DNA of 14,136 nt from Williamwhitmania sp035530955 (GCA_035530955.1 DATKTT010000179.1:1-14136), one strand, 5' to 3'. Numbered from the stretch's first letter, positions 1-6,444 are shown. Program-made: numbers and translations. Notes: generated by a model not told the origin, from the sequence alone.

Positions 1-32
1 TAGGTTAAGAGTTTAGTAGTTTACTCAAGCTT

Positions 33-62
33 AAACAAAGATATTTATAATTTTCTTTGTTT
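33..62 (-). terminator. Weak hairpin downstream of oxyR, possible terminator
   Basis: A 9-bp perfect inverted repeat (AAACAAAGA at 33-41, TCTTTGTTT at 54-62) encloses a 12-base AT-rich loop. It lies about 40 bases past the oxyR stop codon. It is AT-rich and has no clear T-run on either side, so it is at best a weak terminator. Nothing else is recognisable in the first 100 bases. Confidence 0.3.
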
Positions 63-103
63 GGCTGCTGTTATAATTTTCGGGGATTGAGGAAATTTTC
101 GAG

Positions 104-1039
104 CTAAATATTGACGACGAGGCCCAATTCAGATGTCTTTAGTTCTTCAGGAATTACTAGGATTATCTCCTTCTTGAGCGCATCAAGTAGCCGTTGCTTT
201 ACAAACTCCCGATGGCTTACTAGGCTTACCTCTCTCATTGGAATTGGAGCCTCGAAAGGTCGAACGTGCTCTAGTTGATCAGTGGTAAGATTTTTTGTTG
301 CCAACTCGGGAATGATGGTAATACCTCCGCTACTTTCGATAATGCGCATGAGGGTTTCAATGCTTCCAGCCTCATACTCAAGATTACTCCCTGTATCGGA
401 GTTGCGCTTTAACTCGCAAAGCCTCATTATTTGAGAACGAAAGCAGTGCCCTTCTTCTAAAAGCCATAGGTGATTTGGGTCGATGTCGGTTGGAAGAATG
501 TAGGATTTGTCAAAGGCTGATTCCTCGGAGGATACATAGGCAAAAAATTTCTCGTAGAAGAGTGGATACTCCTTAATTTTGCTGTCCAATAATGGAGTTA
601 CAAGCAGGCCTGCATCCAGCTTGCCTGACTTAAGGTCCTCCACAATGTTTTCAGTAACCATCTCAGTAATCTTCACCCTCACTTGGGGAAAATGTTTTCT
701 GAAGTTGTCGAGAAAGAGGGGGAGGAGATATGGTGCAAGCGTCGGGATTATCCCAATCTTGAGCGAACCACTAACCAACCCTTTTTCACCATTTGCAATT
801 TCTTTAAGTTCCTTAATTTGGATGAGAGCCCGACGCGCTTGTGCAATTATCAGTATTCCAACTTGAGTTGGAATTACAGGCTGCTTGCTGCGGTCGAAAA
901 TTTTTACCTCAAGTTCCTCCTCCAACTTTTGCACCATCATACTCATGGTGGGTTGAGTTACAAAGCAAGCCTCTGCTGCTTTAGCAAAATGCCGATGAGT
1001 ATCGATGGCAATTATGTATTCTAGCTGCTGAATGTTCAT
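104..1039 (-). CDS. oxyR: OxyR-type LysR-family peroxide-sensing transcriptional regulator
   Basis: This is a LysR-family regulator of 311 residues when started at the ATG at 1039 (MNIQQLEYI), the canonical LysR N-terminus; an in-frame start-like codon at 1060 would only add seven unlikely residues. Residues 1-60 form the winged helix-turn-helix (HFAKAAEACFVTQPTMSMMV). The effector-binding domain follows from about residue 90 (GSLKIGIIPTLAPYLLP). The decisive sign is GHCFRSQIMRLC: two cysteines nine residues apart, matching the GHCLRDQAMGFC peroxide-sensing segment of E. coli OxyR. With the ATG start they fall at positions 199 and 208, the same numbers as in E. coli. The expected role is that oxidation to a disulfide switches the tetramer to activate peroxide-defence genes. 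The gene is divergent from a peroxiredoxin, a classical target, and its own promoter overlaps the putative operator, which suggests autoregulation. Confidence 0.93.
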   Translation of the reverse strand: MNIQQLEYIIAIDTHRHFAKAAEACFVTQPTMSMMVQKLEEELEVKIFDRSKQPVIPTQVGILIIAQARRALIQIKELKEIANGEKGLVSGSLKIGIIPTLAPYLLPLFLDNFRKHFPQVRVKITEMVTENIVEDLKSGKLDAGLLVTPLLDSKIKEYPLFYEKFFAYVSSEESAFDKSYILPTDIDPNHLWLLEEGHCFRSQIMRLCELKRNSDTGSNLEYEAGSIETLMRIIESSGGITIIPELATKNLTTDQLEHVRPFEAPIPMREVSLVSHREFVKQRLLDALKKEIILVIPEELKTSELGLVVNI

Positions 1040-1069
1040 AAAACTTAAATAACGTAACAAACGTGCTTG

Positions 1070-1100
1070 TAAATATATGATTGCAAGACGATATAAACAA
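1070..1100 (-). promoter_or_regulatory. Predicted oxyR promoter (Bacteroidota type)
   Basis: On the minus strand there is a -33 element TTG (1100-1098), a 20-base spacer and a -7 element TATATTTA (1077-1070), seven of eight positions by the TAnnTTTG consensus. The leader to the ATG at 1039 would be about 25 bases. The -33 element lies inside the first palindrome of the operator array, so bound OxyR could repress its own gene. This is inferred from sequence only. Confidence 0.55.
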
Positions 1101-1125
1101 TATCTATGATGATATAAAAAAAATC
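1090..1125. promoter_or_regulatory. Putative OxyR operator: four half-sites at one-turn spacing
   Basis: GATAT (1090-1094), ATATC (1100-1104), GATAT (1111-1115) and AAATC (1121-1125, one mismatch) form two inverted 15-bp units separated by 6 bases, with successive half-site starts 10, 11 and 10 bases apart. The E. coli OxyR tetramer contacts four half-sites about one turn apart (two 15-bp units separated by 7 bases), so the geometry matches although the half-site sequence is only ATA-rich-like. The array ends 2 bases before the -33 element of the peroxiredoxin promoter, a typical activator position. It also covers the -33 element of oxyR. Confidence 0.55.
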
Positions 1126-1127
1126 AG

Positions 1128-1159
1128 TTTGGCAAATGAGTTTTAGCGCCGTAACTTTG
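1128..1159 (+). promoter_or_regulatory. Peroxiredoxin promoter (Bacteroidota -33/-7)
   Basis: TTTG (1128-1131), a 20-base spacer and TAACTTTG (1152-1159) match the Bacteroidota sigma-ABfr consensus TTTG-N19/20-TAnnTTTG exactly. Transcription should start near 1164-1168, leaving a 5' leader of about 160 bases before the peroxiredoxin start codon. The putative OxyR sites end immediately upstream. Confidence 0.75.
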
Positions 1160-1165
1160 CAATAC

Positions 1166-1325
1166 CAAAAAATATAATTGTAAAACATTTAATTTGAGAA
1201 CCATGAGTACGAAAACATCAACGATTATGCTGGATAATTCTCAATAGAAGATGATTTGGATGTACTCCTCGTTTTTGGGACGATAGTTATTCTCACCTTA
1301 TTATAAACAGTTAATTAAGTAAATT
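1166..1325 (+). other. Long 5' leader of the peroxiredoxin mRNA, with a 14-codon ORF
   Basis: This is the predicted untranslated leader, unusually long beside the 10-40-base leaders predicted for other genes here. It contains a small ORF, ATG at 1203 to TAG at 1247, encoding MSTKTSTIMLDNSQ. The peptide resembles nothing I recognise, and there is no convincing stable hairpin. It could be a translated leader, a remnant of an older coding start, or chance. Confidence 0.3.
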
Positions 1326-1982
1326 ATGGAAAATCAAGAAGTTTACAGTATGCCACGAATTGGCGACATGGCTCCCGATTTTACGGCAACCACAACAAAA
1401 GGGGTAATTAAATTGTCCGATTATGCAAAGGATAAATGGATTGTGCTCTTTTCGCACCCTGCTGATTTTACGCCTGTGTGCACAACCGAAATGAGTGGCT
1501 TTGCAGTTAGAAAGAAAGAGTTTGAGGCACTTAACGCTGAACTCATGGGTTTGAGTATCGACAGCATTCATGCTCACCTTGGATGGGTGAACAATGTTAG
1601 GGAGAAGACCGGTGTCTACTTCGACTTCCCCATTATTGCCGACCTCGACATGAAGGTTTCCAAGCTATACGGAATGCTGCAGCCAAACGAGAGTGAAACA
1701 GCCGCCGTAAGAGCAGTGTTCTTCATCGACCCTTCTAAGAAGATTCGTTTGATTATGTATTATCCGCTCAACGTTGGCCGGAACATGAACGAAATTCTTA
1801 GAGTGCTAAAGGCAATGCAGGTGGCCGACAAGTTTAAGGTTGCCCTTCCACTCGACTGGACTCCTGGTGACAAGGTGATAGTTCCACCGCCGAAGACCCT
1901 CGATGAGCTAACCGCCAGAAATGCCGACAATTCGCTTGAAAAGGTAGATTTTTACCTAGCCAAAAAGGACTTGAAGGTTTAA
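1326..1982 (+). CDS. 1-Cys peroxiredoxin (Prx6-type)
   Basis: This 218-residue protein is a thiol peroxidase that would reduce hydrogen peroxide and organic peroxides in the cytoplasm. The catalytic P-x3-T-x2-C motif is at residues 45-52 (HPADFTPVCTTEM) with peroxidatic Cys52. Arg129 in VRAVFFIDP is the usual second active-site residue. The protein has the C-terminal extension of the Prx6 group (about residues 160-218, LPLDWTPGDKVIVPPPKT). Cys52 is the only cysteine, so there is no resolving cysteine; the archaeal-type C-terminal cysteine pair is also absent. Reduction must therefore rely on a small thiol or a partner protein. The ATG at 1326 places the fold at the usual distance from the N-terminus. 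The gene is divergent from oxyR behind a strong promoter and is followed by a terminator, so it is a single-gene unit likely induced by peroxide. Confidence 0.93.
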   Translation: MENQEVYSMPRIGDMAPDFTATTTKGVIKLSDYAKDKWIVLFSHPADFTPVCTTEMSGFAVRKKEFEALNAELMGLSIDSIHAHLGWVNNVREKTGVYFDFPIIADLDMKVSKLYGMLQPNESETAAVRAVFFIDPSKKIRLIMYYPLNVGRNMNEILRVLKAMQVADKFKVALPLDWTPGDKVIVPPPKTLDELTARNADNSLEKVDFYLAKKDLKV

Positions 1983-2005
1983 TAACTCAGAAAAATAGTT
2001 GTTAA

Positions 2006-2031
2006 GGGGCAGCATTATGCTGCCTCTTTTT
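2006..2031 (+). terminator. Intrinsic terminator after the peroxiredoxin gene
   Basis: A GGCAGCA/TGCTGCC stem (2008-2014 with 2018-2024) has a TTA loop and is extended by two more pairs, one of them G-T. It is followed directly by TTTTT (2027-2031). This is a canonical intrinsic terminator 24 bases after the stop codon. Confidence 0.85.
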
Positions 2032-2067
2032 ATTTACCTACGTGCGAAATATCTGATTTCTTCGTTT

Positions 2068-2075
2068 TACTTTCG
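2068..2075 (+). promoter_or_regulatory. Possible -7 promoter element for the DUF3108 gene
   Basis: TACTTTCG matches TAnnTTTG at seven of eight positions and lies 16 bases before the TTG start at 2091, consistent with the short leaders of this phylum. No good -33 element is visible at the 19-20-base spacing, so this is a weak call. Confidence 0.35.
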
Positions 2076-2090
2076 CAACGAATATTTCAG

Positions 2091-2945
2091 TTGAAAGTGG
2101 AACGGAGGTTTTGGTTAAGGTTATTTTGCCTTTTGTGGGCTGTAGGGTTGACCTTTAGCGCAGCTGCTCAAGTTGATTCATTGAATCCTGCCTTTCAGGT
2201 TGGCGAAACCCTTCGCTATAAAATATCGTTTGGCTTTCTCGATGTTGGCACAGCTGACATGCGAGTTTACTTAGCAAGCAATGGAGATGATCCTGTTTAC
2301 TTCGTGAAGGCAGAGGCTCGCACCGATGCCTTGGCCAACAAATTGTTTACCATTTACGATGTGTATGAAAGCTACATCGATATTTCTACCGGATTGCCAG
2401 TAAAATCTATTCGTGATATTTCGGAAAACAACTATAGGTATTACAACGAGGTTTCATTTATGCGAAGTACCAAACAGGTATTTAGCTCTAGGAGCGGTGT
2501 TCATTCGGTTCCTGACTCCATTCTCGACATTCTTTCCGCATTTTATTATGCTAGACGTTTTGCGCTAAACAAGCTTGTGGTTGACCAGAAGGTTGGGTTT
2601 ATCACCTACTTTGCCGACGAGGTATTCAAGTTTGAGATGGTTTACAAAGGGATAGAGATGGTGAAGACCGCCTTTGGCTGGATTGAGTGCCAGAAGTTCG
2701 TTCCCATTGTTCAGCTAGGCAGGCTGTTTCGTAAGAAGGATGCCGTTGTGTTTTATATTACCAACGATGCTAACCGGTTGCCTGTAAAGATCCAGATGCG
2801 GATGTTTTTTAGCAGCGTGGAGGTTAATCTGGAGGAGTTTTATGGTTTGAGTAACTCCATGTCTGTTTACAAAAACAAGAAACGGAAGAATAGTAAAAAT
2901 AATATGCCAGAGCAGTTCAGTGGCTCAGATAAAAAGCCGAAATAA
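2091..2945 (+). CDS. Secreted DUF3108 domain-containing protein
   Basis: The 284-residue protein has an N-terminal signal peptide: basic ERRFWLR, a hydrophobic core to about residue 25, and a likely cut near SAAAQ. The mature domain begins FQVGETLRYKISFGFLDVGTADMRV, which is the opening of the DUF3108 family, a mostly beta periplasmic domain of unknown function seen widely in Bacteroidota. Further family-like segments are GIEMVKTAFGWIECQKF and NRLPVKIQMRMFFSSVEVNL. The C-terminal 25 residues are lysine- and asparagine-rich and probably disordered. There is no upstream in-frame ATG, so the start is TTG at 2091 or GTG at 2097; both keep the signal peptide. It is transcribed alone and converges on the metallo-hydrolase gene. 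The molecular role is unknown; an envelope function is inferred from the export signal. Confidence 0.82.
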   Translation: MKVERRFWLRLFCLLWAVGLTFSAAAQVDSLNPAFQVGETLRYKISFGFLDVGTADMRVYLASNGDDPVYFVKAEARTDALANKLFTIYDVYESYIDISTGLPVKSIRDISENNYRYYNEVSFMRSTKQVFSSRSGVHSVPDSILDILSAFYYARRFALNKLVVDQKVGFITYFADEVFKFEMVYKGIEMVKTAFGWIECQKFVPIVQLGRLFRKKDAVVFYITNDANRLPVKIQMRMFFSSVEVNLEEFYGLSNSMSVYKNKKRKNSKNNMPEQFSGSDKKPK

Positions 2946-2979
2946 AAAAATCCCCAACTTTTCCGAAGAAAAGCCGGGG
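2944..2979 (-). terminator. Intrinsic terminator with UUCG tetraloop for the MBL-fold hydrolase gene
   Basis: Read on the minus strand, GGGG and CTTTTC-TTCG-GAAAAG form a stem with a UUCG tetraloop closed by C-G. A two-base internal loop separates it from the outer GGGG/CCCC pairs, and a run of T (2951-2944) follows. It lies between two convergent stop codons. The plus strand has the stem but no T-run, so it should work mainly for the minus-strand gene. Confidence 0.8.
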
Positions 2980-3016
2980 GCCCTAGAGTTCCATTTGGGA
3001 GGGAACCATCTTGGGA

Positions 3017-3727
3017 TTATCTAACTTCAACCTTAATTTTTCCGCTTAACAATTCTTTAAACTTTTCGGCATCGGCCTTGGTGCCCTCGTATAGGCCGTA
3101 ATGAATGGGTATGGCAATGGATGCTTTTACATCAAGTGCTGCTTCGGCAGCCTCTTCCACCGAATTCATGGTGTAGGTTTGCCCAAGGGGAAGCATAACA
3201 ATGTCAACCTTGAGGTTCTTCATCTCAGGAGTACGTTCGGTATCGCCAGTATGGTAAACTTTAACGCCATCGAGGGTAAGGATGTAACCTACCCAATTGT
3301 TGATCTTGGGATGAAATTTGGTTTTTACCACATTGTAGGCAGGAACTGCTTTGATGTTGATGCCATCAATGGTGGTGGTGAAGCCGGGGGCAGAAGCAAT
3401 CTTCTCCTTGGTAATTAAGTCAGTGGCATCATCAAGGCAAGCCTGAGGTGCAATGAGGATGGTTTTTTTTGTGATAATTTTATTGATGTCTTCCTTCGAC
3501 CAGTGATCCTGATGAGGATGGGTAATCAAAATAATATCCGCCTTTACGCTATCCTTAAGCTGGTATGGATCAATGTAGATAGTGAGCCCATGGTAATGAA
3601 TTCTTACCGCGGCTTGCCCCAACCATTCAATCTCATCTGCAACCTTCTGCACTTTAGGATCAACGGGTTTCATCGCAATGCTACTGATTAAAACCAATAT
3701 GGAAAATAGAATCTGCACACCTTCCAA
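3017..3727 (-). CDS. Metallo-beta-lactamase-fold hydrolase, probably exported or membrane-associated
   Basis: This 236-residue protein of the metallo-beta-lactamase superfamily resembles the UPF0173/UlaG-like branch. Metal-binding residues are visible: H70-x-H72-x-D74-H75 in THPHQDHW, H159 and D162 in VYHTGDTE, and H209 in IPIHYG. EWLGQAAVRIHYHGLTIYIDPY at 34-55 is the typical first beta-hairpin. The substrate is not predictable; this branch includes lactonases and many uncharacterised hydrolases. The N-terminus is ambiguous. TTG at 3727 directly follows an in-frame stop, GTG at 3718 is also possible, and both give a hydrophobic segment (residues 4-18) without the usual basic residues. An ATG at 3673 would remove that segment and give a cytoplasmic protein. 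I favour the longer form because a spacer of about 14 residues precedes the fold, as in exported members. It is a single gene with its own terminator. Confidence 0.82.
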   Translation of the reverse strand: MEGVQILFSILVLISSIAMKPVDPKVQKVADEIEWLGQAAVRIHYHGLTIYIDPYQLKDSVKADIILITHPHQDHWSKEDINKIITKKTILIAPQACLDDATDLITKEKIASAPGFTTTIDGINIKAVPAYNVVKTKFHPKINNWVGYILTLDGVKVYHTGDTERTPEMKNLKVDIVMLPLGQTYTMNSVEEAAEAALDVKASIAIPIHYGLYEGTKADAEKFKELLSGKIKVEVR

Positions 3728-3796
3728 TTATTAATGCAAGCTACTACAAAAAATAGCGCGCTGCAAGAACTGAAAGCTAAATAGCTATAAATTCAG

Positions 3797-4018
3797 TTAG
3801 GAGTCTCTTTTACCCTCCAGTTGCTGGTAGGTCAATGGTTTAGTTTGCAGTGTAATACCCAGACCAATGCTCACAAAACGGATAGGCATACCATTAAATA
3901 GCTTAATTTTGTTGTGGCTGTATATAATCATATAAGTAGCCAAAGGAGCGTTTAAAACTGAGGTGTCTTTATTTAACGGCACTCTTAGGTGACCAAAGGA
4001 CGATGGCAAATTATTGAT
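3797..4018 (-). pseudogene. Doubtful small coding fragment, no recognised family
   Basis: An open frame of about 70 codons runs on the minus strand from just after an in-frame TAG (4021-4019) to the TAA at 3797. The peptide (LPSSFGHLRVPLNKDTS to QQLEGKRDS) has normal amino-acid composition. One stretch, IRFVSIGLGITLQTK, alternates like a beta-strand near the end of a barrel. There is no ATG near the beginning; the first start-like codon is TTG at 4009 and the first ATG is at residue 27 of that frame. It sits head-to-head against the phosphatase gene with no room for a promoter of the usual kind. It could be the 3' remnant of a truncated gene, a real small protein, or a chance frame. Confidence 0.25.
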
Positions 4019-4020
4019 CT

Positions 4021-4719
4021 ATGGCGGTAACCTACATTTTTCCGGACATCCATGGATGCGCTAAAACTTTTCGGCATCTGTTAGAGGATATAGTCTCACC
4101 CACACTGAAGGATAAGCTTGTCTTTTTGGGAGACTATATCGATCGGGGACCAAATTCGGCCGAGGTGATTAATATGATTCTCTCACTGATTAGTTCTGGT
4201 TATCAAGTTACTGCGCTTCGGGGGAATCATGAGCAAATGCTTCTTGATTCCATCGCTGATGCCAACGCCTTTACCATTTGGAAACTCAATTCAGCGCGAA
4301 AAACCCTAAAGAGTTATGGTTTAGATTTTGAGGATGTGGCGCACGACCAGCTGATTAGCTTAATACCGAAGGATCATCTTCACTTCTTACAGAATATGCC
4401 AATCCTACATCAGCTTGGCAGTTCACTTTGGAGCGTTCATGGTTGTATTCAGTTTCCAATTCGTGAGGAATTTTTGCAGCACTACCTATGGTTGCGTCCT
4501 TGGGAATGTGTTGATTCCATTCCAGAAGGGGTTACCGTTATCCATGGACACACGCCCATTCCACTAGAGGAGGTGGAGAATCAGATTGCTCTTTGGGGGC
4601 GATTAATAAATCTTGACGCTGGCTGCGTTTATGCTGAAATGCGCGAAGGCCTTGGTAATCTAGTCTGTCTTCGGCTTGAAGATAGACACCTGTTCTATAC
4701 CCCAAACATAGATTTGTAA
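4021..4719 (+). CDS. Metallophosphoesterase, PPP-type serine/threonine phosphatase
   Basis: The 232-residue protein is close in size and motifs to the phage lambda/PrpA-like protein phosphatases. The PPP signature blocks are all present: DIHG at 9-12 (the glycine before the Asp is Pro, giving FPDIHG), GDYIDRG at 37-43, GNHE at 68-71, VHG at 139-141 and HGHTP at 175-179. INLDAGCVY at 196-204 is the usual C-terminal strand. These residues bind two metal ions and hydrolyse phosphomonoesters. The family also includes bis(5'-nucleosyl)-tetraphosphatases, so the substrate (phosphoprotein or dinucleotide) cannot be fixed from sequence. No signal peptide is seen, so it is cytoplasmic. It starts at the ATG at 4021 and converges on the YugP-type peptidase gene. 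Confidence 0.87.
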   Translation: MAVTYIFPDIHGCAKTFRHLLEDIVSPTLKDKLVFLGDYIDRGPNSAEVINMILSLISSGYQVTALRGNHEQMLLDSIADANAFTIWKLNSARKTLKSYGLDFEDVAHDQLISLIPKDHLHFLQNMPILHQLGSSLWSVHGCIQFPIREEFLQHYLWLRPWECVDSIPEGVTVIHGHTPIPLEEVENQIALWGRLINLDAGCVYAEMREGLGNLVCLRLEDRHLFYTPNIDL

Positions 4720-4753
4720 AAACAACAAAGCCTCCATTTTATTGAAGGCTTTG
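4718..4753 (-). terminator. Intrinsic terminator for the YugP-type peptidase gene
   Basis: CAAAGCCT (4726-4733) and AGGCTTTG (4746-4753) form an 8-bp stem with a 12-base loop. On the minus strand the stem is followed by TTGTTTTT. On the plus strand no T-run follows, so it mainly serves the minus-strand gene, although it sits between two convergent genes. Confidence 0.72.
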
Positions 4754-4765
4754 CAGAGGAGATTC

Positions 4766-5449
4766 TTAACTTCGCCTTCCTCCCATATATACCAGCACAA
4801 GATAAATTAAGGTGGCAAGCGACGAAATGGCGGCAATGAAGTAGGTGTAGGCAGCCCACTTTAACGCATCGAAGGCCTTTTCTTGCGTTGCAACGGTTGT
4901 TATTCCTGAGGTCTTTAACCAGACCAACGCTCTTCTACTTGCGTCCACTTCAACAGGTAGGGTAATTATGCTAAAAAGCGTGGTGGTTGCAAAGAGTAGA
5001 ATGCCGAAAAATAATAGCTGTGGAAAGATGTTGACCATTAAGATACCTGCCAGCAGAACCCATTGCATCCATTGAGAAGCAAAATTTACAACAGGTACGA
5101 GCTGCGAGCGAAAATTGAGCATTGCATACCCTCTGGCATGCTGAACTGCATGTCCACATTCATGGGCAGCAATAGCAGCGGCTGCAATACTAGTACCGAA
5201 ATAGACGTCGTGGCTAAGGTTAACAGTTTTGTTAACAGGGTTGTAGTGGTCGGTGAGCATGCCCGAAACTGATCCGATTTTGACACCTTGAATACCACTA
5301 TCACGCAGCATTTTCTCGGCAACCGCTTTGCCACTTAAACCGTTTGCTGTTGGTATTTGTGAATATCTTTTAAACCGGTTTTGTAGCGATTTACTAACGA
5401 GCCAACTTGCTAGGGCAAATAGCCCAAATATGAGGTATAATCCAATCAT
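4766..5449 (-). CDS. YugP-type membrane zinc metallopeptidase (Zn_peptidase_2 family)
   Basis: The 227-residue integral membrane protein matches the YugP/Zn_peptidase_2 family, usually about 225-235 residues. An N-terminal membrane helix covers residues 2-19. The catalytic motif HECGHAVQH is at 96-104 (His96, Glu97, His100). LPVEVDASRRAL at 164-175 supplies the probable third zinc ligand (Glu167 or Asp169). LTDHYNPVNKTVNLSHDVY at 65-83 is a highly typical family block. Further membrane helices lie at about 128-162 (one or two segments) and 202-222. Physiological substrates of the family are unknown to me; membrane protein quality control is often suggested. The ATG at 5449 gives the complete family N-terminus. 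It is divergent from the DUF3298 gene and ends at its own terminator. Confidence 0.9.
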   Translation of the reverse strand: MIGLYLIFGLFALASWLVSKSLQNRFKRYSQIPTANGLSGKAVAEKMLRDSGIQGVKIGSVSGMLTDHYNPVNKTVNLSHDVYFGTSIAAAAIAAHECGHAVQHARGYAMLNFRSQLVPVVNFASQWMQWVLLAGILMVNIFPQLLFFGILLFATTTLFSIITLPVEVDASRRALVWLKTSGITTVATQEKAFDALKWAAYTYFIAAISSLATLIYLVLVYMGGRRS

Positions 5450-5531
5450 TTTGTGAAATTTTATTCCAAAATTGACAATTCTTATGCCGTAATTAAAATC
5501 TGCATTTTTGTCATTCTTTTACTAAAACTAG

Positions 5532-5545
5532 TAGTTGGTCAACTA
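5532..5545. repeat. Compact palindrome in the yugP-like/DUF3298 divergent promoter region
   Basis: TAGTTG-GT-CAACTA is a perfect 6-bp inverted repeat with a 2-base centre. It lies 24 bases upstream of the -33 element of the DUF3298 gene and about 80 bases upstream of the peptidase start. The size and position suit a dimeric regulator, but no regulator is known and the site is short enough to occur by chance. Confidence 0.3.
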
Positions 5546-5568
5546 TTTAAATATTTTCTTTCTGTAAT

Positions 5569-5599
5569 TTTGGATTTAATTTTGAACCGAATATCTTTG
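5569..5599 (+). promoter_or_regulatory. Promoter of the DUF3298 gene (Bacteroidota -33/-7)
   Basis: TTTG (5569-5572), a 19-base spacer and TATCTTTG (5592-5599) match the TTTG-N19/20-TAnnTTTG consensus perfectly. The ATG at 5626 is 27 bases downstream, leaving a leader of roughly 20 bases. Confidence 0.75.
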
Positions 5600-5625
5600 G
5601 CATCTCTCAATTATACCCTCCTAAT

Positions 5626-6444
5626 ATGAAGAAAAAGTATGTTTTGGTAATTGCTATATTGGTTGTACTGGCAATAGTTGTTGTATTAGTAATAAGGTAT
5701 ATAGGTAATGCCAGCAGCAGTGAACCGATTTCAGTGACTACCGATTCTGTCGTTTTCAAAAAAGGTTGCTATGCTGCCGATTCCTCGTGCCTCTATATCA
5801 GCTTCCACTTCCCAGTGGTTGACAAGGATAAGGATGGCCGGCTTTCGATGTTGCTGAACTCTGACTTTTTACAGATGGTGGGCGACAGCCTAAAAGGGAC
5901 TATGAGTGGCACCATCAAGGAGCATCTGAGCAGCATTGCGATGCAGTACGACAGCTCATTTGTGGACTATACCGGAGCATTTCCTTCTGGGGCGGTGAAT
6001 ACTTGGTATTTAAAGGTACGCTATAACGTTCTTATTAACGATGGGAAAATCCTTTGCATTCAATATCTTTCTGACGATTATATGGGTGGTGCACATGGCA
6101 CCTATCGATACCACTACTTGAATTTGGCATTACAACAACCACGTCCTTTGGCCATTTCTGATATAGTTAGCGATCTTGATGTATTTGCCGAAAGGGCAGA
6201 GGAGGCCTTTCGGCAACATTTTAAAATTCCGGAAGGAAAGAGCTTGGATAATTTTTGGTTTCCGCAGGGTAAGTTCATTCTGCCTTCGGAGTATGGATTT
6301 TCTACCGAGGGTGTTATCCTACACTACAATGTTTATGAGATTGCTCCCTATTCGGATGGGGATATAAAAGTGGTGGTTCCCTACTCGAGCATTAAGGATA
6401 TTCTAAATGGCGATTGGAGCTATCTCGCCGATGTTAAATCTTAA
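5626..6444 (+). CDS. Membrane-anchored DUF3298 (RsiV-like) protein
   Basis: The 272-residue protein has a short basic N-terminus (MKKK) and one hydrophobic helix at about 5-26, giving a signal anchor with an extracytoplasmic domain. The domain carries YMGGAHGTYRYHYLNL at about 150-165, the conserved glycine-histidine block of DUF3298. It ends in IKVVVPYSSIKDILNG, the family's usual closing strand and helix. The fold is shared with the lysozyme-binding domain of the anti-sigma factor RsiV and with PdaC, but no sigma-factor-binding segment or deacetylase domain is visible. A regulatory role is therefore not supported; a periplasmic ligand-binding role is a guess. A perfect promoter lies just upstream. 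The last 11 bases overlap the 3' end of the opposing phosphatase gene. Confidence 0.83.
   Translation: MKKKYVLVIAILVVLAIVVVLVIRYIGNASSSEPISVTTDSVVFKKGCYAADSSCLYISFHFPVVDKDKDGRLSMLLNSDFLQMVGDSLKGTMSGTIKEHLSSIAMQYDSSFVDYTGAFPSGAVNTWYLKVRYNVLINDGKILCIQYLSDDYMGGAHGTYRYHYLNLALQQPRPLAISDIVSDLDVFAERAEEAFRQHFKIPEGKSLDNFWFPQGKFILPSEYGFSTEGVILHYNVYEIAPYSDGDIKVVVPYSSIKDILNGDWSYLADVKS

Noticed and set aside
104..1982. Treating oxyR and the peroxiredoxin as one operon
   Set aside because: They are divergently transcribed with separate consensus promoters.
5626..6444. Calling the DUF3298 gene an anti-sigma factor (rsiV)
   Set aside because: Only the extracytoplasmic domain resembles RsiV. The N-terminus before the membrane helix is just four residues, so no sigma-factor-binding region exists, and no ECF sigma gene is adjacent.
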